From Isoetes taiwanensis (lineage: Eukaryota > Streptophyta > Lycopodiopsida > Isoetales > Isoetaceae), in contig JAJEKV010000061.1 in the NCBI GenBank assembly GCA_021234155.1, positions 5,078,653-5,142,652 on the forward strand: a stretch of DNA of 64,000 bases, read 5' to 3'. A program made the translations under genes and the position numbers. The notes under the pieces were generated by a model. It saw only the letters and a program-made list of their open reading frames with translations, was not told the origin of the DNA and made no database searches. Every line of letters begins with the position of its first letter. The stretch's first letter is position 1. Below, piece after piece: positions 12,201-27,200 of this stretch.

Positions 12201-15200
12201 CCAACTTGATCCGGGATCTCCACACTCTCATCTATTTCAGATTTTACCAAGTGCTCTACAACTACATCTCGAACACAACTTCTTCAGTCTTCAAATGAGC
12301 AACTGTAACAAGAACATCAGCAAGTTGTACATCCAGTATTTCATTCTGTATAACTTTTCTATCTCCATCTTGTTGTGATGAGGTGGAAATAATGAGTGAA
12401 ATCTCATGCTCGATCTCATGTAATTCTTCTTCCACGTGAACCATGGTACCTAAATCGGCACCTACCTCTTCTACATGCACGTCAGCATGTTCAACTACTT
12501 CTTTCTCGTTCAAATCTTCTTGGACTTGCGCGGCAACAAATTCCTCTTCTGTTGCAACTTCTATGTCCTCTGTTTGTGCATCCACTAAATTTGTTTCAAA
12601 AATTTCTTGAGGTTTTAGATGCTGCACAGTTAGATGTTCCTTATCTTGAACACAAGAGATTTCATTCTCATCTGCAATTCTTGTATTCTCCTCGCTTTGA
12701 GATCTTGTAAATGGCTCTGCAATTACCTATTCAAATGCAACATTTTCAACGTTTAAATTAGAATTATAATAACTGCATAACTATATTGTGATTCACTATC
12801 ACCAACCTCTACCTCTTTCGGTATCACTGTCGGTTCTTCATCTTTGATCTCTTGCATAAGCTCTTCGGCATTCAAATAAATCGTTTCTTCTTCTACATGC
12901 ACATCAGCGTCTTCAAATAATTGGTCTTCTTGCAAATCCTCCTTGTTCTGTAATGATGTAAGTTCCCCTTCCATTCTTACTGCTATATATCTCCTGTCTC
13001 TTGTGCATCTACCTCCAGTACTGCTTCCAAACATTCTTCAACTGGTACAGACTCAGTAACCAAGTGCACATCATCTTGAATAAAAACATCGTTTTCTAGA
13101 TGGCTGATCGCTTCTCCTGCCATCTTCTCCACTTGTCTGGCTTCTATAGGCTCAAACTCTACAGTTTTCTCATGAATAACAGCTTCTATCTGACTTTCTT
13201 GGAGACTGTCCTCTGAAACTGCATGCACATGAGCTTCTTCAACATCAAGATGTGGTGTCATCTCCTCTTCCTCATTTTGTTGGACTTCGGTCTCAACAAC
13301 AATTTCCAATTCTAGAGTTGTTTGCTTGGTTTCAATATCATCCTCATGCACATTTTGCTCTTCTGCAAGCATAATATCCTCGACCAACTCTTTTCCATTC
13401 AAATTCTCCTCGACTTGGACTTTAACTTTTATTTCAGTTTGTTCTACTTGCAAAGATTCTTGAGATCCAGCATGCTCAACAATTGGTTGTGGATCATTTT
13501 GGACGTGAAGAATGATCTCTATATGACTAATTTCTTCCTCTACATTGGCCTCCATTTTCTTGGTTTCTACAACCTCTGATTTTACACGTCCTCTATAAGG
13601 CGGAGCAGATATCTCATTTTCTTGGACAATGGTGTCCAAAATTGCATTTGCCTCAATATCTGTGCCATCGACTTCTTCAACAACAACATCAAATTGTGTT
13701 GTTGTCTTCCCTTCCTCTGCATGTTGGGATATAGTCTCAATCTCCATTTCTATGTCTACAGTTGTTTGTTCGATACCAACTTGATTCGGGATCTCCACAA
13801 TCTCATCTATTTCAGATTTTACCAAGTGCTCTGCAACTACATCTTCGAACACACCTTCTTCAGCCTTCAAATGAGCAACTGTAACAAGAACATCAGCAAG
13901 TTGTACATCCAGTATTTCATTCTGTATAACTTTTCTATCTTCATCTTGTTGTGATGAGGTGGAAATAATGAGTGAAATCTCATGCTCGATCTCATGCAAT
14001 TCTTCTTCCACGTGAACCATGGTACCTAAATCGGCACCTACCTCTTCTACATGCACGTCAGCATGTTCAACTACTTCTTTCTCGTTCAAATCTTCTTGGA
14101 CTTGCGCTGCAACAAATTCCTCTTCTGTTGCAACTTCTATGTCCTCTGTTTGTGCATCCACTAAATTTGTTTCAAAAATTTCTTGAGGGTTTAGATGCTG
14201 CACAGTTAGATGTTCCTTATCTTGAACACAAGAGATTTCATTCTCATCTGCAATTCTTGTATTCTCCTCGCTTTGAGATCTTGTAAATGGCTCTGCAATT
14301 ACCTATTCAAATGCAACATTTTCAACGTTTGAATTAGAATTATAATAACTGCATAACTATATTGTGATTCACTATCACCAACCTCTACCTCTTTCGGTAT
14401 CACTGTCGGTTCTTCATCTTTGATCTCTTGCATAAGCTCTTCGGCATTCAAATAAATCGTTTCTTCTTCTACATGCACATCAGCGTCTTCAAATAATTGG
14501 TCTTCTTGCAAATCCTCCTTGTTCTGTAATGATGTAAGTTCCCCTTCCATTCTTACTGCTATATATCTCCTGTCTCTTGTGCATCTACCTCCAGTACTGC
14601 TTCCAAACATTCTTCAACTGGTACAGACTCAGCAACCAAGTGCACATCATCTTGAATAAAAACATCGTTTTCTAGATGGCTGATCGCTTCTCCTGCCATC
14701 TTCTCCACTTGTCTGGCTTCTATAGGCTCAAACTCTACATCTTTCTCATGAATAACAGCTTCTATCTGAATTTCTTGGAGACTGTCCTCTGAAACTGCAT
14801 GCACATGAGCTTCTACAACATCAAGATGTGGTGTCATCTCCTCTTCCTCATTTTGTTGGACTTCTGTCTCGACAACAATTTCCAATTCTAGAGTTGTTTG
14901 CTTGGTTTCAATATCATCCTCATGCACATTTTGCTCTTCTGCAAGCATAATATGCTCGACCAACTCTTTTCCATTCAAATTCTCCTCGACTTGGACTTTA
15001 ACTTTTATTTCAGTTTGTTCTACTTGCAAAGATTCTTGAGATCCAGCATGCTCAACAATTGGTTGTGGATCATTTTGGACGTGAAGAATGATTTCTATAT
15101 GACTAATTTCTTCCTCTACATTGGCCTCCATTTTCTTGGTTTCTACAACCTCTGATTTTACACGTCCTCTATAAGGCGGAGCAGATATCTCATTTTCTTG

Positions 15201-18200
15201 GACAATGGTGTCCAAAATTGCATTTGCCTCAATATCTGTGCCATCGACTTCTTCAACAACAACATCAAATTGTGTTGTTGTCTTCCCTTCCTCTGCATGT
15301 TGGAATATAGTCTCAATCTCCATTTCTATATCTACAGTTGTTTGTTCGATACCAACTTGATTCGGGATCTCCACACTCTCATCTATTTCAGATTTTACCA
15401 AGTGCTCTGCAACTACATCTTCGAACACAACTTCTTCAGCCTTCAAATGAGCAACTGTAACAAGAACATCAGCAAGTTGTACATCCAGTATTTCATTCTG
15501 TATAACTTTTCTACCTTCATCTTGTTGTGATGAGGTGGAAATAATGAGTGAAATCTCATGCTCGATCTCATGCAATTCTTCGTCCACGTGAACCATGGTA
15601 CCTAAATTGACACCTACCTCTTCTACATGCACATCAGCATGTTCAACTACTTCTTTCTCGTTCAAATCTTCTTGGACTTGCGCGGCAACAAATTCCTCTT
15701 CTGTTGCAACTTCTATGTCCTCTGTTTGTGCATCCACTAAATTTGTTTCAAAAATTTCTTGAGGTTTTAGATGCTGCACAGTTAGATGTTCCTTATCTTG
15801 AACACAAGAGATTTCATTCTCATCTGCAATTCTTGTATTCTCCTCGCTTTGAGATCTTGTAAATGGCTCTGCAATTACCTATTCAAATGCAACATTTTCA
15901 ACGTTTGAATTAAAATTATAATAACTGCATAACTATATTGTGATTCACTATCACTAACCTCTACCTCTTTCGGTATCACTGTTGGTTCTTCATCTTTGAT
16001 CTCTTGCATAAGCTCTTCGGCATTCAAATAAATCGTTTCTTCTTCTACATGCACATCAACGTCTTCAAATAATTGGTCTTCTTGCAAATCCTCCTTGTTC
16101 TGTAATGCTGTAAGTTCCCCTTCCATTCTTACCGCTATGTCTCCTGTCTCTTGTGCATCTACCTCCAGTACTGCTTCTAAACATTCTTCAACTGGTACAG
16201 ACTCAACAACCAAGTGCACATCATCTTGAATAAGAACATCGATTTTTAGATGGCTGATCACTTCTCCTGCCATCTTCTCCACTTGTCTGGCTTCTATAGG
16301 CTCAAACTCTACAGTTTTCTCATGAATAACAGCTTCTATCTGACTTTCTTGGAGACTGTCCTCTGAAACTGCATGCACATGGGCTTCTTCAACATCAAGA
16401 TGTGGTGTCATCTCCTCTTCCTCATTTTGTTGGACTTCGGTCTCAACAACAATTTCCAATTCTAGAGTTGTTTGCTTGGTTTCAATATCATCCTCATGCA
16501 CATTTTGCTCTTCTGCAAGCATAATATCCTCGACCAACTCTTTTCCATTCAAATTCTCCTCGACTTGGACTTTAACTTTTATTTCAGTTTGTGGGTAAAA
16601 GCATGTTAGGGTGTACCACTTTTGGAACCTGCAAAAGTACATACACTAGGTACTTCTGAACTGGGTACTTTCTCATTTTTCTTTTCATTAAAACTAATAC
16701 AAAAATCCAAAATAAAAGTCAAGGACATGGTAATATTCAAAGTTAAGATAAAGATAATGCTATCGGAGATCAATATATATATAAAAAGTTCTAAAACATA
16801 CCTTATATTGAGATATTATACAGGTACCCAGTACCCAGTCCTGGCTACCTTTTTAGGTACCTTTTTAGTCACTAAATAATACTTTTTAAGGGACACCCTA
16901 ACATGCTTTTACCCTTGTTCTACTTGCAAAGATTCTTGAGATCCAGCATGCTCAACAATTGGTTGTGGATCATTTTGGACGTGAAGAATGATCTCTATAT
17001 GACTAATTTATTCTTCTACATTGGCCTCCATTTTCTTGGTTTCTACAACCTCTGATTTTACACGTCCTCTATAAGGCGGAGCAGATATCTCATTTTCTTG
17101 GACAATAGTGTCCAAAATTGCATTTGCCTCAATATCTGTGCCATCGACTTCTTCAACAACAACATCAAATTGTGTTGTTGTCTTCCCTTCCTCTGCATGT
17201 TGGAATATAGTCTCAATCTCCATTTCTATATCTACAGTTGTTTGTTCGATACCAACTTGATTCGGGATCTCCACACTCTCATCTATTTCAGATTTTACCA
17301 AGTGCTCTGCAACTACATCTTCGAACACAACTTCTTCAGCCTTCAAATGAGCAACTGTAACAAGAACATCAGCAAGTTGTACATCCAGTATTTCATTCTG
17401 TATAACTTTTCTACCTTCATCTTGTTGTGATGAGGTGGAAATAATGAGTGAAATCTCATGCTCGATCTCATGCAATTCTTCGTCCACGTGAACCATGGTA
17501 CCTAAATTGACACCTACCTCTTCTACATGCACATCAGCATGTTCAACTACTTCTTTCTCGTTCAAATCTTCTTGGACTTGCGCTGCAACAAATTCCTCTT
17601 CTGTTGCAACTTCTATATCCTCTGTTTGTGCATCCACTAATTTTGTTTCAAAAATTTCTTGAGGTTTTAGATGCTGCACAGTTAGATGTTCCTTATCTTA
17701 AACACAAGAGATTTCATTCTCATCTACAATTCTTGTATTCTCCTCGCTTTGAGATCTTGTAAATGGCTCTGCAATTACCTATTCAAATGCAACATTTTCA
17801 ACGTTTAAATTATAATAACTGCATAACTATATTGTGATTCACTATCACTAACCTCTACCTCTTTCGGTATCACTGTTGGTTCTTCATCTTTGATCTCTTG
17901 CATAAGCTCTTCGGCATTCAAATAAATCGTTTCTTCTTCTACATGCACATCAACGTCTTCAAATAATTGGTCTTCTTGCAAATCCTCCTTGTTCTGTAAT
18001 GCTGTAAGTTCCCCTTCCATTCTTACCGCTATGTCTCCTGTCTCTTGTGCATCTACCTCCAGTACTGCTTCCAAACATTCTTCAACTGGTACAGACTCAG
18101 CAACCAAGTGCACATCATCTTGAATAAAAACATTGTTTTCTAGATGGCTGATCGCTTCTCCTGCCATCTTCTCCACTTGTCTGGCTTCTATAGGCTCAAA

Positions 18201-21200
18201 CTCTACACCTTTCTCATGAATAACAGCTTCTATCTGAATTTCTTGAAGACTGTCCTCTGAAACTGCATGCACATGAGCTTCTTCAACATCAAGATGTGGT
18301 GTCATCTCCTCTTCCTCATTTTGTTGGACTTCGGTCTCAACAACAATTTCCAATTCTAGAGTTGTTTGCTTGGTTTCAATATCATCCTCATGCACATTTT
18401 GTTCTTCTGCAAGCATAATATCCTCGACCAACTCTTTTCCATTAAAATTCTCCTCGACTTGGACTTTAACTTTTATTTCAGTTTGTTCTACTTGCAAATA
18501 TTCTTGAGATCCAGCATGCTCAACAATTGGTTGTGGATCATTTTGGACGTGAAGAATGATCTCTATATGACTAATTTCTTCCTCTACATTGGCCTCCATT
18601 TTCTTGGTTTCTACAACCTCTGATTTTACACGTCCTCTATAAGGCGGAGCAGATATCTCATTTTCTTGGACAATAGTGTCCAAAATTGCATTTGCCTCAA
18701 TATCTGTGCCATCGACTTCTTCAACAACAACATCAAATTGTGTTGTTGTCTTCCCTTCCTCTGCATGTTGGAATATAGTCTCAATCTCCATTTCTATATC
18801 TACAGTTGTTTGTTCGATACCAACTTGATTCAGGATCTCCACATTCTCATCTATTTCAGATTTTACCAAGTGCTCTGCAACTACATCTTCGAACACAACT
18901 TCTTCAGCCTTCAAATGAGCAACTGTAACAAGAACATCAGCAAGTTGTACATCCAGTATTTCATTCTGTATAACTTTTCTATCTTCATCTTGTTGTGATG
19001 AGGTGGAAATAATGAGTGAAATCTCATGCTCGATCTCATGCAGTTCTTCGTCCACGTGAACCATGGTACCTAAATTGGCACCTACCTCTTCTACATGCAC
19101 ATCAGCATGTTCAACTACTTCTTTCTCGTTCAAATCATCTTGGACTTGCTCTGCAACAAATTCCTCTTCTGTTGCAACTTCTATATCCTCTGTTTGTGCA
19201 TCCACTAAATTTGTTTCAAAAATTTCTTGACGTTTTAGATGCTGCACAGTTAGATGTTCCTTATCTTGAACACAAGAGATTTCATTCTCATCTGCAATTC
19301 TTGTATTCTCCTCGCTTTGAGATCTTGTAAATGGCTCTGCAATTACCTATTCAAATGCAACATTTTCAACGTTTAAATTAGAATTATAAGAACTGCATAA
19401 CTATATTGTGATTCACTATCACTAACCTCTACCTCTTTCGGTATCACTGTTGGTTCTTCATCTTTGATCTCTTGCATAAGCTCGTCGGCATTCAAATAAA
19501 TCATTTCTTCTTCTACATGCACATCAGCGTCTTCAAATAATTGGTCTTCTTGCAAATCCTCCTTGTTCTGTAATGCTGTAAGTTCCCCTTCCATTCTTAC
19601 CGCTATGTCTCCTGTCTCTTGTGCATCTACCTCCAGTACTGCTTCCAAACATTCTTCAACTGGTACAGACTCAGCAACCAAGTGCACATCATCTTGAATA
19701 AAAACATCGTTTTCTAGATGGCTGATCACTTCTCCTGCCATCTTCTCCACTTGTCTGGCTTCTATAGGCTCAAACTCTACATCTTTCTCATGAATAACAG
19801 CTTCTATCTGAATTACTTGGAGACTGTCCTCTGAAACTGCATGCACATGAGCTTCTTCAACATCAAGATGTGGTGTCATCTCCTCTTCCTCATTTTGTTG
19901 GACTTCGGTCTCAACAACAATTTCCAATTCTAGAGTTGTTTGCTTGGTTTCAATATCATCCTCATGCACATTTTGCTTTTCTGCAAGCATAATATCCTCG
20001 ACCAACTCTTTTTCATTAAAATTCTCCTCGACTTGGACTTTAACTTTTATTTCAGTTTGTTCTACTTGCAAAGATTCTTGAGATCCAGCATGCTCAACAA
20101 TTGGTTGTGGATCATTTTGGACGTGAAGAATGATCTCTATATGACTAATTTCTTCCTCTACATTGGCCTCTATTTTCTTGGTTTCTACAACCTCTGATTT
20201 TACACGTCCTCTATAAGGCGGAGCAAATATCTCATTTTCTTGGACAATGGTGTCCAAAATTGCATTTGCCTCAATATTTCTGCCATCGACTTCTTCAACA
20301 ACAACATCAAATTGTGTTGTTGTCTTTCCTTCCTCTGCATGTTGGAATATAGTCTCAATCTCCATTTCTATGCCTACAGTTGTTTGTTCGATACCAACTT
20401 GATTCGGGATCTCCACACTCTCATCTATTTCAGATTTTACCAAGTGCTCAGTAACTACATCTTCGAACACAACTTCTTCAGCCTTCAAATGAGCAACTGT
20501 AACAAGAACATCAGCAAGTTGTACATCCAGTATTTCATTCTGTATAACTTTTCTATCTTCATCTTGTTGTGATGAGGTGGAAATAATGAGTGAAATCTCA
20601 TGATCGATCTCATGCAGTTCTTCGACCATGTGAACCATGGTACCTAAATTGGCACTTACCTCTTCTACATGCACATCAGCATGTTCAACTACTTCTTTCT
20701 CGTTCAAATCTTCTTGGACTTGCGCTGCAACAAATTCCTCTTCTGTTGTAACTTCTATATCCTCTGTTTGTGCATCCACTAAATTTGTTTCAAAAATTTC
20801 TTGAGGTTTTAGATGCTGCACAGTTAGATGTTCCTTATCTTGAACATAAGAGATTTCATTCTCATCTGCAATTCTTGTATTCTCCTCGCTTTGAGATATT
20901 GTAAATGGCTCTGCAATTACCTATTCAAATGTAACATTTTCAACGTTTAAATTAGAATTATAATAATTGCATAACTATATTGTGATTCACTATCACTAAC
21001 CTCTACCTCTTTCGGTATCACTGTTGGTTCTTCATCTTTGATCTCTTGCATAAGCTCTTCGGCATTCAAATAAATCGTTTCTTCTTCTACATGCACATCA
21101 GCGTCTTCAAATAATTGGTCTTCTTTCAAATCCTCCTTGTTCTGTAATGCTGTAAGTTCCCCTTCCATTCTTACCGCTATGTCTCCTGTCTCTTGTGCAT

Positions 21201-24200
21201 CTACCTCCAGTACTGCTTCCAAACATTCTTCAACTGGTACAGACTCAGCAACCAAGTGCACATCATCTTGAATAAGAACATCGATTTCTAGATGGCTGAT
21301 CGCTTCTCCTGCCATCTTCTCCACTTGTCTGGCTTCTATAGGCTCCAACTCTACAGTTTTCTCATGAATAACAGCTTCTATCTGACTTTCTTGGAGACCG
21401 TCCTCTGAAACTGCATGCACATGAGCTTCTTCAACATCAAGATGTGGTGTCATCTCCTCTTCCTCATTTTGTTGGACTTCGGTCTCAACAACAATTTCCA
21501 AGTCTAGAGTTGTTTGCTTGGTTTCAATATCATCCTCATGCACATTTTGCTCTTCTGCAAGCATAATATCTCAAGCAACTCTTTTCCATTCCAATTCTCC
21601 TCGACTTGGACTTTAACGTTTATTTCAGTTTGTTCTACTTGCAAAGATTCTTGAGATCCAGCATGCTCAACTATTGGTTGTCGATCATTTTGGACGTGAA
21701 GAATGATCTCTATATGACTAATTTCTTCCTCTACATTGGCCTCCATTTTCTTGGTTTCTACAACCTCTGATTCTACACGTCCTCTATAAGGCGGAGCAGA
21801 TATCTCATTTTCTTGGGCAATGTTGTCCAAAATTGCATTTGCCTCAATATCTGTGCTATCGACTTCGTCAACAACAACATCAAATTGTGTTGTTGTCTTC
21901 CCTTCCTCTGCATGTTGGAATATAGTCTCAATCTCCATTTCTATGTCTACAGTTGTTTGTTCGATACCAACTTGATCCGGGATCTCCACACTCTCATTTA
22001 TTTCAGATTTTACCAAGTGCTCTGTAACTACATCTTCAAACACAACTTCTTCAGCCTTCAAATGAGCAACTGTAACAAGAACATCAGCAAGTTGTACATC
22101 TAGTATTTCATTCTGTATAACTTTTCTATCTCCATCTTGTTGTGATGAGGTGGAAATAATGAGTGAAATCTCATGCAATTCTTCGTCCACGTGAACCATG
22201 GTACCTAAATCGGCACCTACCTCTTCTAGATGCACATCAGCATGTTCAACTGCTTCTTTCTCGTTCAAATCTTCTTGGACTTGCGCTGCAACAAATTCCT
22301 CTTCTGTTGCAACTTCTATGTCCTCTGTTTGTGCATCCACTAAATTTGTTTCAAAAATTTCTTGAGGTTTTAGATGCTGCACAGTTAGATGTTCCTTATC
22401 TTGAACATAAGAGATTTCATTCTCATCTGCAATTCTTGTATTTTCCTCGCTTTGAGATCTTGTAAATGGCTCTACAATTACCTATTCAAATGCAATATTT
22501 TCAACGTTTAAATTAGAATTATAATAACTGCATAACTATATTGTGATTCACTATCACTAACCTCTACCTTTTTCGGTATCACTGTTGGTTCTTCATCTTT
22601 GATCTCTTGTATAAGCTCTTTGGCATTTAAATAAATCGTTTCTTCTTCTACATGCTCAACAATTGATTGCGGATCATCTTGGACGTGAAGAATGATCTCT
22701 ATATCACTAATCTCTTCCTCTACATTGGCCTCCATTTTGTTGGTTTCTACAATCTCTGATTTTATACGTCCCTTATAAAGTGGAGCAGATATCTCATTTT
22801 CTTGGACAATAGCGCCCAAAATTGCATTTGTCTCAATATCTGTGTCATCGACTTCTTCAACAACAACATCAAACTGTGTTGTTGTCTCCCCTTCCTCTAC
22901 ATATTGGAATATATTATCAATCTCCCTTTCTATGTCTATAGTTGTTTGTTCAATATCAACTTGATCCGGGATCTCCACATTCTTATCTATTTCAGTTTTT
23001 ACCAAGTTCTCTGCAACTACATCTTCGAACGCAACTTCTTCAGCCTTCAAGTGAGCAACTGTAACAAGACCATCGGCAAGTTGTACATCCAATGTTTCAT
23101 TCTCTATAACCTTCTTATCTCCATCTTGTTGTGATGACGTGGAAATGATGAGTGAAATCTCATGTTCGATCTCATGCAATTCTTCTTCCACGCGAACCAT
23201 GGTACCTAAATCGACACCTACCTCTTCTACATGCACATCAACATGTTCAACTACTTCTTTCTCGTTCAAATCTTCTCGGACTTGCGCTGCAACAAATTCC
23301 TCTTCTGTTGCAACCTCTATACTCTTTGTTCGTGCATCCACTAATTTTGTTTCAAAATTTTCTTGAGGTTCTACATGCTGCACAGTTAGATGTTCCTTAT
23401 CTTGAATACACGAGATTTCATTCTCGTCTGCAATTCGTATATTCTCCTCGCTTTGAGATCTTGCAAATGGCTCTGCAACTACCTGTTCAAATGCAACATT
23501 TTCAACGTTTAAATTAGAATTATAATAAATGGATAAATATATTGTGATTCACTATCACTAACCTCTACCTCTTCCGGTATCACTGTTGGTTTTACATCTA
23601 TGGAATTCGCAAGTGATTCTTCATCTTTGATCTCTTGCATAAGCTCATTCAAATAAACCATTTCTTCTTCTATATGCACATCAGCCTCTTCAAACAATTG
23701 TTCTTCTTTCAAATCCTCCTTGTTCTGTAATGCTGTAAGTTCCCCTTCTATTTTTACTGCTATGTCTCCTGTCTCTTGTGCATGTACCACTAGTACTGCT
23801 TCTAAATATTCTTCAACTGGTACAGAGTCAGCAACCAAGTGCATATCATCTTGAATGAGAACATCGATTTCTACATGACTGATCGCTTCTCCTGCCATCT
23901 TCTCCATTTGTCTGGCTTCTGTAGGCTCCAACTCTACAGCTTTCTCATGAATAACAGCTTCTATCTGACTTTCTTTGAGACTATCCTCTGAAACTGCATG
24001 TACATGAGCCTTTTCAACATCAAGATGTGGTATCTCCTCTTCCTCATTTTGTTGGACTGCGGTCTCAACAATAACTTCCAATTCTTGAGTTGCTTGCTTA
24101 GCTTTAATATCCTTCTCACGCACATTTTGCTTTTCTGCAAGCATAATATCCTCAACCAACTCTTCTGGGTTCAAATTCTCCTCGACTTGGACTTTCTCTT

Positions 24201-27200
24201 TTATTTCAGTTTGTTTTACTTGCAAGGATTCCTGAGATCCAGCATGCTCAATAATTGATTGTGTATCATTTTGGACGTGAAGAATGATCTCTATATGACT
24301 AATTTCTTCCTCTATATTGGCCTCCATTTTCTTAGTTTCTATAACCTCTGATATTACACATCCTCTATAAGGAGGAGCAGATGTTTCATTTTCTTGGACT
24401 ATAGCATCCAAAATTTCTTCAACAGCAACATCAAGTTGTGTTGTTATCTCCTCTTCCTCTGCATGTTGGAATATAGTCTCAATCTCCATTTCTATGTCTA
24501 TAGTTATTTGTTCGATACCAACGTGATCCGCGTTCTCCACACTCTCATCTATCTCAGATTTTATCAAATGCTCTGAAATTACATCTTCTAACGCAACTTC
24601 TTCAGCCTTCAAGTGAGCAACTGTAACAAGACCATCAGCAAGTTGTACATCCAATGTTTCATTCTCTATAATCTTTCTATCTCCATCTTGTTGTGATGAG
24701 GTGGAAATGATGAGTGAAATTTCCTGTTCGATCTCATGCAATTCTTCGTCCATGTGAATCATGGTACCTAAATCGGCACCTACCTCTTTTACATGCACAT
24801 TAGCATGTTCAATTACTTTTTTCTCGTTCAAATCTTCTTGGACTTGGGCTGCAACAAATTCCTCTTCTGTTGCAACCTCTATACCCTCTTTTTGTGCATC
24901 CACTAATTTTCTTTCAAAAATTTCTTGAGGTTCTACATGCTGCACAATTAGATGTTCCTTATCTTGAACACACGAGATTTCATTCTCATCTGCGATTCTT
25001 GTATTCTCCTCTCTAAGAGATCTTGCAAATGGCTCCGCAGCTACCTGTTCAAATGCAAAATTTTCAACGTTTAAATTAGAATTACAATAAATGGATAACT
25101 ATATTATGATTCACTATCACTAACATCTACCTCTTCCGGTATCATTGTTAGTTTTACATCTATGGAATTTATAAGTGATTCTTCATCTTTGATCTCTTGC
25201 ATAAACTTTTGGGCATTCAAATACATCGTTTCTTCTTCTACATGCACATCATCGTCTTCAAATAATTGTTCTTCTTTCAAATCCTCCTTGTTCTGTAATG
25301 TTGTAAGTTCCCCGTCCATTTTTACAGCTATGTCTCCTGTCTCTTGTGCATCTACCACCAGTACTGCTTCCAAATATTCTTCAACTGGTACAAACTCAGT
25401 AACTAAGTGCATATCATCTTGAATATGAACATCGATTTCTACATGGCCGATCGCTTCTCTGACCATCTTCTCCACTTGTCTTGCTTCTATAGGCGCCAAC
25501 TCTATAGCTTTTTCATGAATAACAACTTCTATTTGACTTTCTTGGAGACTGTCCTCTGAAACTGGTACATCAAGATGTGTTATCTCCTCTGCCTCATTTT
25601 GTTGGATTGCGGTCTCAACGACAATTTCCAATTCTTGAGTTGTTTGCTTCGTTTCAATATCCTCCTCATGCACATTTTGTTCTTCTGCAAGAATAATATC
25701 CTCAACCAACTCTTCTGCATTCAAATTCTCCTCGACTTGGACTTTCTCTTTTATTTCAGTTTGTTCTACTTGCAAAGATTCTTCAGATCCAGCATGCTCA
25801 ACAATTGATTGTGGATCATTTTGGACGTGAAGAATGATCTCTATATGACTAATTTCTTCCTCTACATTGGCCTCCATTTTCTTGGTTTCTACAACCTCTG
25901 ATTTTACACGTCCTCTATACGGTGGAGCAAATATCTTATTTTCTCGGACAATGGCGTCCAAAATTGCATTTTCCTCCATATCTGTGTTATCAACTTCTTC
26001 AACAGCAACATCAAGTTGTGGTGTTGTCTCCTCTTCCTCTGCATGTTGGAATATAGTCTCAATCTCCATTTCTACGTCTACAGTTGTTTGTTCAATACCA
26101 ACTTCCACACTCTCATCTATTTCAGATTTTACCAAGTGCTCTGCAATTACAACTTCTAGCGCAACTTCTTCAGCCTTCAAGTGAGCATCTGTAACAAGAC
26201 CATCAACAAGTTGTATATCCAATGCTTCATTCTCTATATCTTCTCTGTCTCCATCTTGTTGTGACAAGGTGAAAATGTTGAGCGGAAGCTCATGTATGAT
26301 CTCATGCAATTCTCCGTCCACGTGAACCACGACACCTAAATCAACACCTACCTCTTCTACATGCACATCAGTATGTTCAACCACTTTCTTCTCGTTCAGA
26401 TCTTTCTGGACTTGAGCCGCAATAAATTCCTCTTTTGGTGCAACCTCTATACTCTCTGTTTGTGCATCCACTAATTTTGTTCCAAAATATTCTCGAGCTT
26501 CTACATGCGGCACAATCAGATGTTCGTCATCTTGAATATACGTGATTTCAATCTCATCTGTAATTCTTAAATACTCATCGCTTTGAGATTGTGCAATAGG
26601 CTCTGCAACCGCCTGTTCAAGTGCAACATTTTCAACATTTAAATTAGAAATTATAACAAATGGATAACTATATTGTGATTCACTATTATGAAACCTCTAC
26701 CTCTTCCACATTTAGATGAACCTTGTTTTGAACATGCTTGATCTTAATCTCATCTGCAATCTGCACATGCTTGTTGCTTTGAGATTGTACTAAAAGCTCT
26801 GCAATTACCTGATGAAATGCAACATTTCTAATATTTAAATTATAAATTGTAACGAACACATAATTGATCTATGATTCACTATCTCTAACTTCTACCTCAT
26901 CCACTATTGGTTGTTTTAGACCAGTTGAATTCACAAGTGATTCTTGATCCTTGATCTCTTGTAGCGATTCTTGATTTATATCGCGAACCACATTATCCCA
27001 ATGAACTTTTTCCTTGTCTATATGCAAATTAGTATCTTTAACCATTTTTTGTTCATTCAAATCCACCTTGTCCTGAATAGTTGCAAGTTCTCCTTCCATT
27101 TTAATCCCTATGACGGTTGCTTCCAGTGCACCCATCAATACTGCTTCAAATTGTTTTTCAATTGGTATATGTTTAATAACCAAATGCACATCATCTTGGA

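Noticed and set aside
3892-24258. Plus-strand open frames recurring in every array unit (85, 110 and 104 codons, e.g. MLGFNIILMHILL... and MDNGVQNC...)
   Set aside because: They are antisense shadows of the minus-strand exons. They vary with the sense codons and end where the sense frame's third positions create stops.
3199-26513. GTG or TTG codons at the start of each long minus-strand frame taken as translation starts
   Set aside because: The frame continues 33 codons upstream to a splice acceptor. Plant nuclear genes start at ATG, so these are internal Val/Leu codons.
2657-26612. CRISPR array or simple satellite
   Set aside because: The period is 1.57 kb with coding structure and splice sites; this is neither a short-repeat/spacer layout nor a short satellite monomer.
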